From: Gracilimonas sp965227215
GTDB taxonomy: Bacteria; Bacteroidota; Rhodothermia; Balneolales; Balneolaceae
Assembly: GCA_965227215.1 (NCBI GenBank)
Contig: OZ245729.1
Span: 558,001-622,000 of the forward strand
Direction of reading: 5' to 3'
Length of the DNA: 64,000 nt
Numbering within the stretch: the stretch's first letter is position 1; each line of letters starts with the position of its first letter. The notes beneath the pieces were generated by a model that was not told the DNA's origin, ran no database searches, and was given only the letters and a program-made list of their open reading frames with translations. Made by a program: the position numbers and the translations under genes. Below are positions 1 to 8,712 of this stretch, piece after piece.

Positions 1-1
1 T

Positions 2-1027
2 GAATTAGCTTTTACCCTCAATCTTGGTCCGAACGAATCCAAAAAAATATCGATCCGATATACCAAGCCTGAGGCCGTACCTGAGTTCAGGCAACGTACC
101 AATGTACGGTTTGGAATACTTGAGGACGGCGAAGTCATTCCGGTTGAATATTTATCCATAGCAGCTGATGAGCTTCCGGTTCCTTTATTTACCCGTTTTC
201 AAATGGACGGTCCGGCTTGGGAAAATGATGTAGTGGGTTTCAGACAATATATAGACGGCCGCAATGGACGTGATTTATATGGAAAAAAAACGGCTGAAAT
301 GGCCCTTGACACCGTCGGCATAGCTGATAATGGTACTCTTGAAGATAATTACCACGTGATGTTGCCCTGGGGCCGTGACATTCTGGCCGTTGGGAATTCC
401 CTGGGATTGGGAGGATTGGCAATCCTTGAAAATGACGAAGTGGTCCGCCTTGGCGTAACAATGGATGCTCCCAGAAACAATGTCAAAACCACAACCTATC
501 AACTCATAACAGAGGGACCCGTTCGTTCTATATTCAGTTTAACTTATGATGGCTGGCAAGCAGGAAATAATATTTACAATCTGGAAAATACTGTTACTAT
601 TTGGGCAGGCTCATACGGATATATCAATCACATTAACCTGAGCAGTATACAATCCAAAGATACCCTTGCTGTCGGGCTGGTCAACATTCATAATGACAAA
701 GCCCCCACGCTTCAGCATGAAGGATCTGCTTCGCGTACCGCTTTTTATACCCACGACCAGCAGACTTATGATGATGGCTGGTATCTGGGAATGGGGCTCA
801 TCTTTCCGAAAGAACTTTATTTAGACTTTCAGCGGGCTCCTGATTCCGGAAATGGCGTGACCAATAGTTTCCTGAATCTGATAGAACTAAGTGAAAACAA
901 GGAATTTGAATATCAGGTTGTAGCGGGCTGGGAGCTCAGCAATCCGGAATTTGCGGACTCTGCCTATTTTGACGCATTTATGACCAAAGAGCTGCAAAAG
1001 GTATCTAATCCCCTTAGCATTCAGTAA
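2..1027 (+). CDS. DUF4861 family protein, 5' end outside window
   Basis: The reading frame is open from base 2, so the gene begins before the window; the first internal ATG (203) is not a real start because the upstream residues (around ELAFTLNLGP and FRQRTNVRFG) continue the same domain. The diagnostic stretch VGFRQYIDGRNGRDLYGK at bases 230-285 is typical of DUF4861, a beta-sandwich family recurrently found in alginate, ulvan and pectin loci of marine Bacteroidota. No enzymatic activity is established for the family as far as I know. It ends 14 bp before the LacI-type gene and is probably part of the same hexuronate operon. The family call rests on recall of the conserved block; the signal peptide cannot be seen because the N-terminus is missing. 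Confidence 0.75.
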   Translation, partial: ELAFTLNLGPNESKKISIRYTKPEAVPEFRQRTNVRFGILEDGEVIPVEYLSIAADELPVPLFTRFQMDGPAWENDVVGFRQYIDGRNGRDLYGKKTAEMALDTVGIADNGTLEDNYHVMLPWGRDILAVGNSLGLGGLAILENDEVVRLGVTMDAPRNNVKTTTYQLITEGPVRSIFSLTYDGWQAGNNIYNLENTVTIWAGSYGYINHINLSSIQSKDTLAVGLVNIHNDKAPTLQHEGSASRTAFYTHDQQTYDDGWYLGMGLIFPKELYLDFQRAPDSGNGVTNSFLNLIELSENKEFEYQVVAGWELSNPEFADSAYFDAFMTKELQKVSNPLSIQ

Positions 1028-1041
1028 CGGTAAAAGCTGAT

Positions 1042-2109
1042 ATGAGCAGAAAGAAAACCACCATACACGATATTGCCAAGATGCTGGATATCACTGCTTC
1101 CACAGTATCCCGTGCATTGAAAGATCACCCTCGTATCAGTGACTCTACCAAGCAGCAGGTGCTCAGTATGGCTAAAAAAATGAACTACCAGCCGAATAGT
1201 ATTGCTGCAGCACTCCGAAGGGGAACTAGTAATCTTGTCGGGGTTATCATTCCCAATATTGACCGTAACTTTTTTGCCTCTGTGGTCCGTGGTGTGGAAG
1301 ATGTATTGAATGACACTAATTATAATGTGATCATCTGCCAGTCTAATGACTCTTTGCAAAAAGAGAAGTCGAATATCAAGGCTCTGTTAGAGGCACAGGT
1401 AGATGGCATATTTGCCTCTTACGCTAAAGAAACCACCGATTTTTCACATTATGAAGACATCCAGAAAAGAGGTATTTCTCTAATTCTTTTTGACCGAATG
1501 CAGGATTCCTTTGATGTAGATGCAGTTGTCATTGACGATTACCTTGGGGCATTCAAAGCAACCGAGCACCTGATTGAGCAAGGATGTAAGCGCATAGTGC
1601 ATTTTTCGGGACCTCAAACTGTAAGTATTTACCGTGATCGCCAGCGGGGCTATACAGAAGCACTGAAAAAAAACGGATTACCCGTCGATGAATCTCTGAT
1701 TTTATCGAGCGATCTGAAATTAGAGACAGGTAAAAAAATGGGCTATGAGATTGCCGGTTGGTCGAAGCAGCCAGATGCTGTTTTCTCTGCCAGTGACTAT
1801 GCCGCTATGGGAGCCATGAAGATTTTTAAGAATAAGGGAATCTTGGTGCCCGAAGATATTGCCGTCGTTGGCTTCAGTAATGAATCTTTTACTTCACTTA
1901 TTGATCCTGCCCTCACAACGGTAGATCAGCACAGCAAAAAAATGGGACAGTTTACCGCTAATTTATTCCTGGATAGCTTAAAAGATAAAAGCGAAGATCA
2001 TACACCGGCCAAGACTGTCCTGAATCCTGAGCTCATTGTACGTGCATCTTCAACGAAAAATAAAATGAGCCCTCAGGAGTCTCTAACCGAAATTGAAAAA
2101 CATAACTAA
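1042..2109 (+). CDS. LacI-family transcriptional regulator of the hexuronate operon
   Basis: This 355-residue protein has the LacI layout: an N-terminal helix-turn-helix with hinge helix (residues 5-55, including TIHDIAKMLDITASTVSRAL) and a periplasmic-binding-protein-like sensor domain beginning GVIIPNIDRNFFASVVRGVE near residue 66. Such proteins bind palindromic operators and release on binding a sugar or sugar acid. It lies between the DUF4861 gene and kdgK with gaps of about 14 bp, so it is most likely co-transcribed with and controls uronate catabolism; KDG or KDPG as inducer is inference. ATG 1042 gives the expected start just before the HTH. Confidence 0.9.
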   Translation: MSRKKTTIHDIAKMLDITASTVSRALKDHPRISDSTKQQVLSMAKKMNYQPNSIAAALRRGTSNLVGVIIPNIDRNFFASVVRGVEDVLNDTNYNVIICQSNDSLQKEKSNIKALLEAQVDGIFASYAKETTDFSHYEDIQKRGISLILFDRMQDSFDVDAVVIDDYLGAFKATEHLIEQGCKRIVHFSGPQTVSIYRDRQRGYTEALKKNGLPVDESLILSSDLKLETGKKMGYEIAGWSKQPDAVFSASDYAAMGAMKIFKNKGILVPEDIAVVGFSNESFTSLIDPALTTVDQHSKKMGQFTANLFLDSLKDKSEDHTPAKTVLNPELIVRASSTKNKMSPQESLTEIEKHN

Positions 2110-2123
2110 AAGAATACATCGTT

Positions 2124-3161
2124 ATGAAAAAAGTAGTCACATTCGGAGAAATCATGCTCAGGCTTTCTCCTCCCGATTTTTTAAGATTTTCGCAGGCTAA
2201 TTCTTTTGATGTAATTTATGGTGGAGGAGAATCAAATGTCGCCGTATCGCTTGCCAATTATGGTATCCCTGTAGAGTTTGTTACCCGGCTACCCAATAAT
2301 GACATTGGTCAATGTGCCCTTATGGAAATGCGTAAGCGAAATGTGGGCACCAACCATATTATACGAGGAGGTGAGCGCTTGGGTATTTATTTCTTGGAAA
2401 CCGGAGCCGTGAGCCGTGGAAGTAAAGTAGTTTATGACCGGGCTCATTCTGCGATTTCCACCATTCAAAAAGGAGATATAGATTGGGAAAAAGTTTTTGA
2501 CGGAGCTGGCTGGTTTCACTGGACAGGGATCACCCCCGCCCTCTCTCAGGGAGCTGCTGATGTGACCCTTGAGGCTATCAAAGCAGCGAATAAATTAGGA
2601 GTGACTGTATCCACCGACCTGAATTACCGTGCAAAGCTTTGGAAGTACGGTAAAGAGCCCGGTGATATTATGCCTGAACTTGTGGAAGGCTGTGATGTCA
2701 TTCTGGGAAATGAGGAAGATGCGGAGAAGCATTTCGATATCGAACCTGACAATGTGGACATCACCAAAGGAGAGTCGATGGACGGCCAAGCCTACCTATC
2801 GGTTTGCAAAAAACTGAAGGAGCGCTTCCCCAGAGCCAAAAAAATTATTACGACCCTACGCGGATCCATCAGTGCTTCACACAATAGCTGGTCGGGTGTA
2901 CTTTATAATGGAGACGAGTTTCTGGACACCAACACCTATCAAATAACAGATATTGTAGATCGTGTTGGAGGAGGAGATTCCTTTATGGGAGGACTCATTT
3001 ATGGGCTTCTTAGCTACGAAGCAGATGATCAAAAAGCACTGGACTTTGCCGTTGCCGCTTCCTGCCTGAAGCATACGATTTATGGCGACGCCAACTTGGT
3101 TACAGTAGACGAAGTTGAGAAGCTGATGGGTGGAGATGCCTCCGGCCGTGTTTCTAGATAA
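2124..3161 (+). CDS. kdgK: 2-dehydro-3-deoxygluconokinase (PfkB family)
   Basis: This 345-residue PfkB-family sugar kinase should phosphorylate 2-keto-3-deoxygluconate with ATP to KDPG in the cytoplasm. The N-terminal GGGESNVAVSLAN block (about residues 34-46) and the C-terminal anion-hole/catalytic signature DRVGGGDSFMGG (near residue 280, Asp as base) are both present. The length is normal for bacterial KdgK. It sits 14 bp after the LacI gene and 27 bp before uxuA, and the KDPG aldolase follows, giving three consecutive steps of hexuronate breakdown. KdgK is favoured over a fructokinase mainly because of this context. Confidence 0.9.
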   Translation: MKKVVTFGEIMLRLSPPDFLRFSQANSFDVIYGGGESNVAVSLANYGIPVEFVTRLPNNDIGQCALMEMRKRNVGTNHIIRGGERLGIYFLETGAVSRGSKVVYDRAHSAISTIQKGDIDWEKVFDGAGWFHWTGITPALSQGAADVTLEAIKAANKLGVTVSTDLNYRAKLWKYGKEPGDIMPELVEGCDVILGNEEDAEKHFDIEPDNVDITKGESMDGQAYLSVCKKLKERFPRAKKIITTLRGSISASHNSWSGVLYNGDEFLDTNTYQITDIVDRVGGGDSFMGGLIYGLLSYEADDQKALDFAVAASCLKHTIYGDANLVTVDEVEKLMGGDASGRVSR

Positions 3162-3188
3162 GATCACTTTCAAATTCATAGAACCATC

Positions 3189-4358
3189 ATGAAATTAAAA
3201 TATACCTGGCGCTGGTACGGACCTGACGATCCCGTTAGTCTGGAAGACATCCAGCAAACGGGAGCCACAGGGATAGTGACGGCCTTACATCATATTCCCG
3301 CAGGGAAATCATGGTCGGTTGATGAAATTCAGAAAAGAAAGCGGGAAATCGAAGCCTCTGGTCTCCAATGGTCGGTGGTAGAAAGTGTTCCAGTTCATGA
3401 AGACATTAAACAAAGAAGTGGGAACTATAAAACGTACCTACAGAATTACCAGCAAACTTTGCGTAATCTGTCTTTATGTGAGATCAGAACGGTTTGCTAT
3501 AACTTTATGCCGGTTCTGGACTGGACCCGTACCCATCTGAAACATCCCTTAAGTAATGGAGCTTATGCCCTGAGGTATGACAGGATAGCTATTGCTGCTT
3601 TTGATCTTTTTATTTTGAATCGTACAAACGCAAAAGAAGATTACAGTGATTCTGAGTTACAAAAAGCGGAATCCTACTTTAAATCGATGAGGAAGGAATC
3701 CATCCAGCAGCTTACCGATACTATAATAGCCGGATTGCCGGGTGGTCACAAAGGGTATTCTCTGAATGCTTTCAAAGAAATAATGTCCCAATATCAAGGC
3801 ATAGGTTCAGACGAACTAAAAGCTAATCTCTACTATTTTCTGGAGCAGGTTATCCCGATAGCAGAAGAACATAAAGTATTAATGTGCATTCACCCGGATG
3901 ATCCCCCTTTCACCATCCTGGGATTGCCCCGCGTGGTAAGTACGTGGGAAGATATCAGGCAGCTGTTGAATAAGGTAGACTCCAATTTTAATGGTATTAC
4001 CTTTTGTTCCGGCTCCCTTGGTGCCCGCGCAGATAACGACTTAGAGGCTATGGCCTCTGAATTTATCGACCGAATACATTTTCTCCATCTTCGAAGTGTA
4101 CAAAGAGAAAGTGATGGAAGCTTTTATGAAGCTGACCACTTGGAAGGAGACTCCAATATTGTCGGTGTTATGAAAGCAGTATTGGAATCGACTAAACTCG
4201 AAGAAAATCATATCATACCCGTGCGTCCCGATCATGGACATGAAATGCTGGACGATATCGGCAGGAAAACCAATGCCGGCTATTCTTGTATTGGACGGCT
4301 AAAGGGTTTAAGTGAACTTCGGGGAATGGAACAGGGCCTCAGAATCAACATGACTTAA
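3189..4358 (+). CDS. uxuA: Mannonate dehydratase
   Basis: The 389-residue product is collinear with UxuA from its start (WRWYGPDDPVSLEDIQQTGA) to its end (GYSCIGRLKGLSELRGMEQG). UxuA dehydrates D-mannonate to 2-keto-3-deoxygluconate, the substrate of the adjacent KdgK. Conserved landmarks include TALHHIPAGKSWSVDEI, the metal-binding region CIHPDDPP, FLHLRSVQRE and PVRPDHGHEML, which carry the His, Asp and Cys/Arg residues of the active site. The presence of UxuA implies uptake of hexuronates via fructuronate; uxaC and uxuB are not in the window and may lie upstream. Confidence 0.95.
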   Translation: MKLKYTWRWYGPDDPVSLEDIQQTGATGIVTALHHIPAGKSWSVDEIQKRKREIEASGLQWSVVESVPVHEDIKQRSGNYKTYLQNYQQTLRNLSLCEIRTVCYNFMPVLDWTRTHLKHPLSNGAYALRYDRIAIAAFDLFILNRTNAKEDYSDSELQKAESYFKSMRKESIQQLTDTIIAGLPGGHKGYSLNAFKEIMSQYQGIGSDELKANLYYFLEQVIPIAEEHKVLMCIHPDDPPFTILGLPRVVSTWEDIRQLLNKVDSNFNGITFCSGSLGARADNDLEAMASEFIDRIHFLHLRSVQRESDGSFYEADHLEGDSNIVGVMKAVLESTKLEENHIIPVRPDHGHEMLDDIGRKTNAGYSCIGRLKGLSELRGMEQGLRINMT

Positions 4359-4453
4359 CTAGTTTTGGAAGCGGTTAGTTGAATTTGAAGACACACATGA
4401 TTTATTTGAAGTATTTTAAATTTCACTCACATTTAAAAAACTGAATTAAAACA

Positions 4454-5125
4454 ATGGCCAGATTTTCACGCATTAAGGTTGCCAGTGTAATGGAAGAAAC
4501 CGGGCTTGTACCCCTCTTCTATCACAATGATCTTGAGACCTGCAAACAAGTGCTTGCGGCCTGTTATAAAGGTGGTGCCCGTATACTGGAATTTACAAAC
4601 CGGGGTGATTTTGCCCACGAAGTATTCGGCAATCTCAATAAATTTGCAGAAAAAGAACTTCCGGAAATGATACTGGGTGTAGGTTCAGTGACCGATGCCG
4701 GTACCGCTTCATTGTATATGCAACTGGGGGCCAACTTTGTGGTAACTCCGGTTTTCAGAGAAGATATTGCCATCGCCTGTAATCGCCGGAAAGTACTTTG
4801 GTCTCCAGGCTGCGGATCCCTAACTGAAATTGCCACAGCTGAAGAATATGGAGCAGAGATTATTAAGGTATTCCCCGGGAGTCAATTAGGACCTGGTTTC
4901 GTGAAAGCTATTAAAGCACCCTGCCCTTGGACCAGCATCATGCCCACCGGTGGTGTGTCGGCTGAAAAAGAAAACCTGGAAGGATGGTTTAATGCAGGGG
5001 TCACTTGCGTGGGCATGGGATCTAAACTGGTTACCAAAGATTTCCTATCCAATAAAGATTTCAGCGGCCTTGAAAAACATGTTCGTAATACCCTTGAACT
5101 CATTAAGTCGATCCGAAATGTATAA
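4454..5125 (+). CDS. eda: KDPG/KHG aldolase
   Basis: This 223-residue class I aldolase should split KDPG into pyruvate and glyceraldehyde-3-phosphate, completing the hexuronate pathway. The general-base Glu sits in ARILEFTNRGDFA, the Schiff-base Lys in EIIKVFPGSQLGPGFVKAI, and the phosphate-binding loop in MPTGGVSAE. It follows uxuA after 95 bp, the longest gap in the operon, with no obvious terminator in it. Its last eight bases overlap the start of the TRAP binding-protein gene, so uptake and catabolism are translationally linked. Confidence 0.93.
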   Translation: MARFSRIKVASVMEETGLVPLFYHNDLETCKQVLAACYKGGARILEFTNRGDFAHEVFGNLNKFAEKELPEMILGVGSVTDAGTASLYMQLGANFVVTPVFREDIAIACNRRKVLWSPGCGSLTEIATAEEYGAEIIKVFPGSQLGPGFVKAIKAPCPWTSIMPTGGVSAEKENLEGWFNAGVTCVGMGSKLVTKDFLSNKDFSGLEKHVRNTLELIKSIRNV

Positions 5126-6122
5126 GCAGTCTATACTTTTTATTGTCCTTCCATTATTATTACTTCTGTCTTTTTCCGGATGTGGAGAAATGTCCACTAA
5201 CGAAAAGACAATCCGTCTTGCTCATGCCCTGAGCACCTCTCACCCTGTTCATAAGGGTATGGTTCGTATGGCTGAAGTAGTGGAAGAAAAATCGGAGGGA
5301 AAACTGACCATCTCAATTTTCCCCAGTCAACAGTTGGGCTCTGAACGGGAAGCTCTGGAACTGCTTCAAATCGGGAGTATTGGCATGACGAAAGTATCGT
5401 CTGCGGCCCTAGAGAATTTTGTACCTGAACTGCGGGTCTACAGTCTTCCCTACTTATTCAAGAACGATGAACATATTCTGAATGTCCTTAATGGAGAAAT
5501 TGGACGTGAACTGCTGTTAGCGGGCGAGGACTACTGGCTTCGCGGACTTACTTACTATGATGCGGGACAGCGTAGTTTTTACACGGAAGACCGCCCTATC
5601 GAAAGTCCGGAAGATCTTGAGAGACTCAAGATCAGGGTGATGGAAAGCCAGATGGCCGTAAATATGGTTAACGAACTGGGAGGCTCCCCCACCCCAATTT
5701 CATGGGGAGAGTTATACACAGCCCTGCAGCAGGGCGTAGTGGATGGGGCTGAAAATAATCCGCCTTCTTTTTTATCCTCCCGGCATTATGAAGTGGCAAA
5801 ATATTACAGCCTTGATGAGCATACCATGCTGCCCGACCTTCTGCTCATCAGTACTCTGCAATGGGATAACCTTAGTGAACAAGAACAGACCTGGTTGCAG
5901 GAAGCAGCCGACTCATCTGCGGTGTATCAGCGGCAGATATGGGCGGAAGCTGAAGAGGAAGCCCTAAAGGTTGTACAAGAAGCTGGAGTGAAAATAAACT
6001 ACCCTGACAAGCAGCCTTTTATAGAAATGACAAAACCTATTTACGAAAGTTATCGTGAATCTGATCCCGAATTTTATCAACTAATCCAGCGTATTCTGGA
6101 TGAACAGCCGACCGAAAACTGA
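5118..6122 (+). CDS. dctP: TRAP transporter substrate-binding protein (lipoprotein-type)
   Basis: I place the start at ATG 5118 (334 residues), not the longer in-frame ATG at 4950 inside eda, because 5118 gives a signal sequence MYKQSILFIVLPLLLLLSFS followed by a Cys lipobox (SFSGC). The mature part is a DctP-family solute receptor: IRLAHALSTSHPVHKGMVR, FPSQQLGSEREALELLQIG, SLPYLFKNDEH, LRGLTYYDAGQRSFY and GVVDGAENNPPSF. The conserved Arg that salt-bridges a carboxylate ligand is expected in the KIRVMESQ segment. Genes around it process uronates, so a uronic acid is the inferred ligand. A lipid anchor is unusual but known for DctP proteins of this phylum. Confidence 0.92.
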   Translation: MYKQSILFIVLPLLLLLSFSGCGEMSTNEKTIRLAHALSTSHPVHKGMVRMAEVVEEKSEGKLTISIFPSQQLGSEREALELLQIGSIGMTKVSSAALENFVPELRVYSLPYLFKNDEHILNVLNGEIGRELLLAGEDYWLRGLTYYDAGQRSFYTEDRPIESPEDLERLKIRVMESQMAVNMVNELGGSPTPISWGELYTALQQGVVDGAENNPPSFLSSRHYEVAKYYSLDEHTMLPDLLLISTLQWDNLSEQEQTWLQEAADSSAVYQRQIWAEAEEEALKVVQEAGVKINYPDKQPFIEMTKPIYESYRESDPEFYQLIQRILDEQPTEN

Positions 6123-6124
6123 TT

Positions 6125-6616
6125 ATGAAAACATTTGACCGATTTCTCGAATATTTCCTAGCCACCCTGATGGCTCTAATGCTACTTAGTGTGTGCTGGC
6201 AGGTATTAACCCGTTATGTTTTTACCTCTCCCAGTTCATTTACGGATGAACTAGCCCGTTACCTACTAATTTGGATAGGTACGCTGGGAGCTGCATATGC
6301 ATCCGGAAAACGACTACACCTTGCCATAGATCTTTTCCCAAGCAGTTTGGAAGGTAAATCCAAATACAGGCTTTCGGTATTTCTGAATGTACTCATCATC
6401 TTGTTTGCGTTTGCCGTACTTGTAGTAGGAGGTTCACGTTTAGTTTATATCACTTATACCCTGGGGCAGGTCTCAGCTGCCATGCAGTTGCCACTGGCCT
6501 ATGTTTACACCATCCTGCCCATCAGCGGTTTACTGATTGTATACTATAAAATCAGGGATATCATGCTTATGAGCCCCGAAAATCCTGACCTCAGCTCTCA
6601 AAATAATCCCTCTTAA
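6125..6616 (+). CDS. dctQ: TRAP transporter small permease
   Basis: A 163-residue four-helix membrane protein starting 2 bp after dctP. Hydrophobic segments lie at about residues 10-32, 45-62, 82-105 and 122-140; the conserved VCWQVLTRYVFTSPSSFTDELARYL block, quoted here only by position 22-46, is typical of DctQ. DctQ pairs with the large permease DctM to make the membrane unit of a sodium-driven TRAP transporter fed by DctP. Gene order P-Q-M is the standard one. Confidence 0.9.
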   Translation: MKTFDRFLEYFLATLMALMLLSVCWQVLTRYVFTSPSSFTDELARYLLIWIGTLGAAYASGKRLHLAIDLFPSSLEGKSKYRLSVFLNVLIILFAFAVLVVGGSRLVYITYTLGQVSAAMQLPLAYVYTILPISGLLIVYYKIRDIMLMSPENPDLSSQNNPS

Positions 6617-6628
6617 ATAAGGCGTCTC

Positions 6629-7924
6629 ATGGTTTTAACAGAAGTATTGATCCTGGTTTTAAGTTTTATCGTTTTATTAGGTATTGGACTGCCTATTGCC
6701 TGGAGTATTGGATTGTCAGGTTTGCTGACATTGCTGGTAAGTATTGACACGATTCCGGCTTTTACAACCCTTGCTCAGCGAATGGGAACGGGGTTGGATA
6801 GTTTTACCCTCCTCGCCATCCCCTTCTTCATACTGGCCGGGCAGTTGATTAATAAAGGAGGATTGGCCCAGCGGCTTATAAAACTTGCAAAAGACTTAAT
6901 GGGGTCCCTCCCGGGCGGGCTGGCTCATGTTAACATTGTTGCCGCTATGCTATTCGGAGCTATTGCAGGTTCTGCTGTGGCGGCGGCATCCGCTATTGGT
7001 TCAATATTGGGCCCACGCATGGAGAAAGAAGGATACAGCAAAGAATTTTCAGCCGCGGTAAATATCACTTCTTCAACAACCGGACTCCTGATCCCTCCTT
7101 CAAACATACTGATCATCTATTCATTGGCCAGTGGTGGGGTATCTATTGCTGCACTCTTTCTCGCGGGATATCTCCCGGGAATACTGACGGGGCTCACTCT
7201 CATGGTTGTAGCTGCATTCTGGGCAAAAAAGAAAAATTTCCCGGTAGGTGAACGTACTAAATTAGCCGAAGTAGCAAAAAGTTTTGTAAAAGCCTTTCCC
7301 GCGTTGCTGCTCCTTATCATTGTGATCGGGGGTATCATCGCCGGTATTTTCACGGCTACGGAGGCTTCCGCTATAGCTGTGGTTTACACCCTGATCCTGG
7401 GCTTCATGTACAGGGAACTCACCTTAAAAGAATTGCCTCAGGTTTTTCTTGAATCCGTCAAAACTACATCCATCGTGATGCTGCTTATAGCGGCTTCCAT
7501 CGCCATGTCCTGGGTAATGTCGTTTGAGGAAATTCCACAAAATGTAACAGAAGCACTGCTTTCTCTAAGCGATAACAAAGTGGTCATTCTCCTAATGATT
7601 AATGTAATTCTGCTATTTGTTGGCACCTTCATGGATATGACACCAGCCGTACTCATTTTTACCCCTATCTTCCTTCCTATTGTGATGGAACTGGGAATTG
7701 AGCCGGTTCACTTTGGGATCATCATGATTCTGAACCTTTCCATTGGATTATGTACCCCACCAGTTGGAACCATTCTTTTTGTTGGGGTGGGTGTAGCCAA
7801 GACAACGATCGTCAAGGTCATAAAACCTTTGTTACCGCTCTTTATAGCAATGATTGTAGCTCTGATGGTGATTACCTATTTCCCACAAATCAGCTTGTGG
7901 CTTCCAGATCTATTTGGATTTTAA
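6629..7924 (+). CDS. dctM: TRAP transporter large permease
   Basis: A 431-residue, about 12-helix membrane protein of the DctM/SiaM family. Landmarks: PFFILAGQLINKGGLAQRL, GAIAGSAVAAASAIGSILGP, the first re-entrant hairpin region PPSNILIIYSLASGGVS and the C-terminal PPVGTILFVGVGVAK. It performs the sodium-coupled translocation of the substrate delivered by DctP. It is the last gene of the plus-strand hexuronate operon; the scar region 7.93-9.25 kb begins immediately after it. Confidence 0.93.
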   Translation: MVLTEVLILVLSFIVLLGIGLPIAWSIGLSGLLTLLVSIDTIPAFTTLAQRMGTGLDSFTLLAIPFFILAGQLINKGGLAQRLIKLAKDLMGSLPGGLAHVNIVAAMLFGAIAGSAVAAASAIGSILGPRMEKEGYSKEFSAAVNITSSTTGLLIPPSNILIIYSLASGGVSIAALFLAGYLPGILTGLTLMVVAAFWAKKKNFPVGERTKLAEVAKSFVKAFPALLLLIIVIGGIIAGIFTATEASAIAVVYTLILGFMYRELTLKELPQVFLESVKTTSIVMLLIAASIAMSWVMSFEEIPQNVTEALLSLSDNKVVILLMINVILLFVGTFMDMTPAVLIFTPIFLPIVMELGIEPVHFGIIMILNLSIGLCTPPVGTILFVGVGVAKTTIVKVIKPLLPLFIAMIVALMVITYFPQISLWLPDLFGF

Positions 7925-7933
7925 TAAGTGAGT

Positions 7934-8096
7934 TTAATACGCTGAATCAACATCCACAAAGAACTCGCGAAGTTTTACTACATTCTTTTTTGAGCCAATG
8001 TATATAGGGGTGCATTCGTGAAGTGAGCTGGGTTCAATCTCCATGATTCTTTTTTCTCCATTGATAGCCAGGCACCCAGCCTGCTCAATACTAAAC
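7934..8096 (-). pseudogene. C-terminal remnant of class I fructose-1,6-bisphosphatase
   Basis: Read on the minus strand, this stretch gives about 53 residues ending in a stop at 7934-7936. They include SIEQAGCLAINGEKRIMEIE and HECTPIYIGSKKNVV, which correspond to the C-terminal end of class I FBPase (family pattern EQAGG..A..G..RILDI.P...H...P..IGS). The N-terminal three quarters are absent: the frame runs directly into the end hairpin of the IS200-like element. I infer that transposition or a rearrangement severed the gene. The rest of fbp is not on the other side of the element. Confidence 0.75.
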
Positions 8097-8100
8097 CACT

Positions 8101-8117
8101 CTGCACTAAAAGTGCAG
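8101..8117. repeat. IS200-like end hairpin, transposase 3' side
   Basis: Perfect 7-bp stem (ctgcact/agtgcag) with an AAA loop. The identical sequence is at 8631-8647, on the other side of the transposase gene. It directly abuts the fructose-bisphosphatase remnant. Confidence 0.8.
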
Positions 8118-8148
8118 AGGTTTTATGTGGGACTGAAAGTCCCGGTTC

Positions 8149-8586
8149 TCATTCCAAGATGAAATCTGAATTATCTTCATCATCTTTGTTTCTATGATGC
8201 TCTAAGTATTGTTGAACCATCTCATCAGTGATATCGCCCGTACTCCAAACTCCATATCCTGTCGCCCAAAAATGCCTCCCCCAATATCTATCCTGAAGAT
8301 GGGGAAACTCTTTTTGAAGTATACGCTAACTTCGCCCCTTCATCCGCTTTACAAACTGACTCAATGCTATTCGGGGTGGATATTCAATGTGGATATGAAT
8401 GTGGTCTTTACTCACTACCCCTTTCAAAATCTGTACCTCCTCTCCTTCACATACCTGGATCAGCAGCTCCCGACAGCGCTTTTGCACATCGCCTTTCAGT
8501 ACATGGTATCTATATTTAGTCACCCACACAATATGACACGTCAACCGACTTACCGCATGACTTCCTCTTCGCATTCCCTTTTCCAT
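8149..8586 (-). pseudogene. tnpA: IS200/IS605 transposase TnpA with internal stop
   Basis: The frame encodes a Y1 transposase of about 145 residues. The N-terminal part contains SRLTCHIVWVTKYRYHVLKG and the HUH metal motif KDHIHIHIEYP. An in-frame TAG at 8326-8328 interrupts it after KRMKGRS; the frame then continues with RILQKEFPHLQDRYWGRHFW and ends near MVQQYLEHHRNK, which should hold the catalytic Tyr. The stop therefore separates the HUH motif from the nucleophile, and the enzyme must be dead unless the stop is read through. No shift of frame is needed, so decay looks recent. Confidence 0.85.
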
Positions 8587-8630
8587 AAACCATAATAGCA
8601 CCTTTTAGATTTTTTCGGAATACTAAAGTG

Positions 8631-8647
8631 CTGCACTAAAAGTGCAG
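8631..8647. repeat. IS200-like end hairpin, transposase 5' side
   Basis: Second exact copy of ctgcactaaaagtgcag, lying about 45 bp upstream of the transposase start. It is followed by a further palindrome, gggttttaaaccc, at 8647-8659. Confidence 0.8.
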
Positions 8648-8712
8648 GGTTTTAAACCCTCGGCTGGGACCAATAAAAGAATAAGGATGGAGAATAAACT
8701 CCCTCCTTCAGA

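Larger units (their letters stand above)
8101..8659 (-). mobile_element. IS200/IS605-family element, inactive
   Basis: The element is defined by a tyrosine HUH transposase gene on the minus strand and an identical 17-base hairpin, ctgcactaaaagtgcag, near each end (8101-8117 and 8631-8647). Additional small hairpins occur just inside the downstream end (gggactgaaagtccc near 8130) and outside the upstream end (gggttttaaaccc at 8647-8659). Subterminal hairpins rather than terminal inverted repeats are what this family uses for single-strand recognition. The exact cleavage sites cannot be set from one copy; the boundaries given are the hairpins. Confidence 0.75.

Noticed and set aside
203..1027. 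ATG 203 as the start of the DUF4861 gene
   Set aside because: The frame is open to the window edge and the residues before it continue the domain, so the gene is simply cut.
4950..5117. Longer start for the TRAP binding protein
   Set aside because: It lies in the eda gene and would put 56 extra residues before an obvious lipoprotein signal.
8209..8595. Plus-strand frame over the IS200 element
   Set aside because: It is the complement of a recognisable transposase and has no protein-like pattern.
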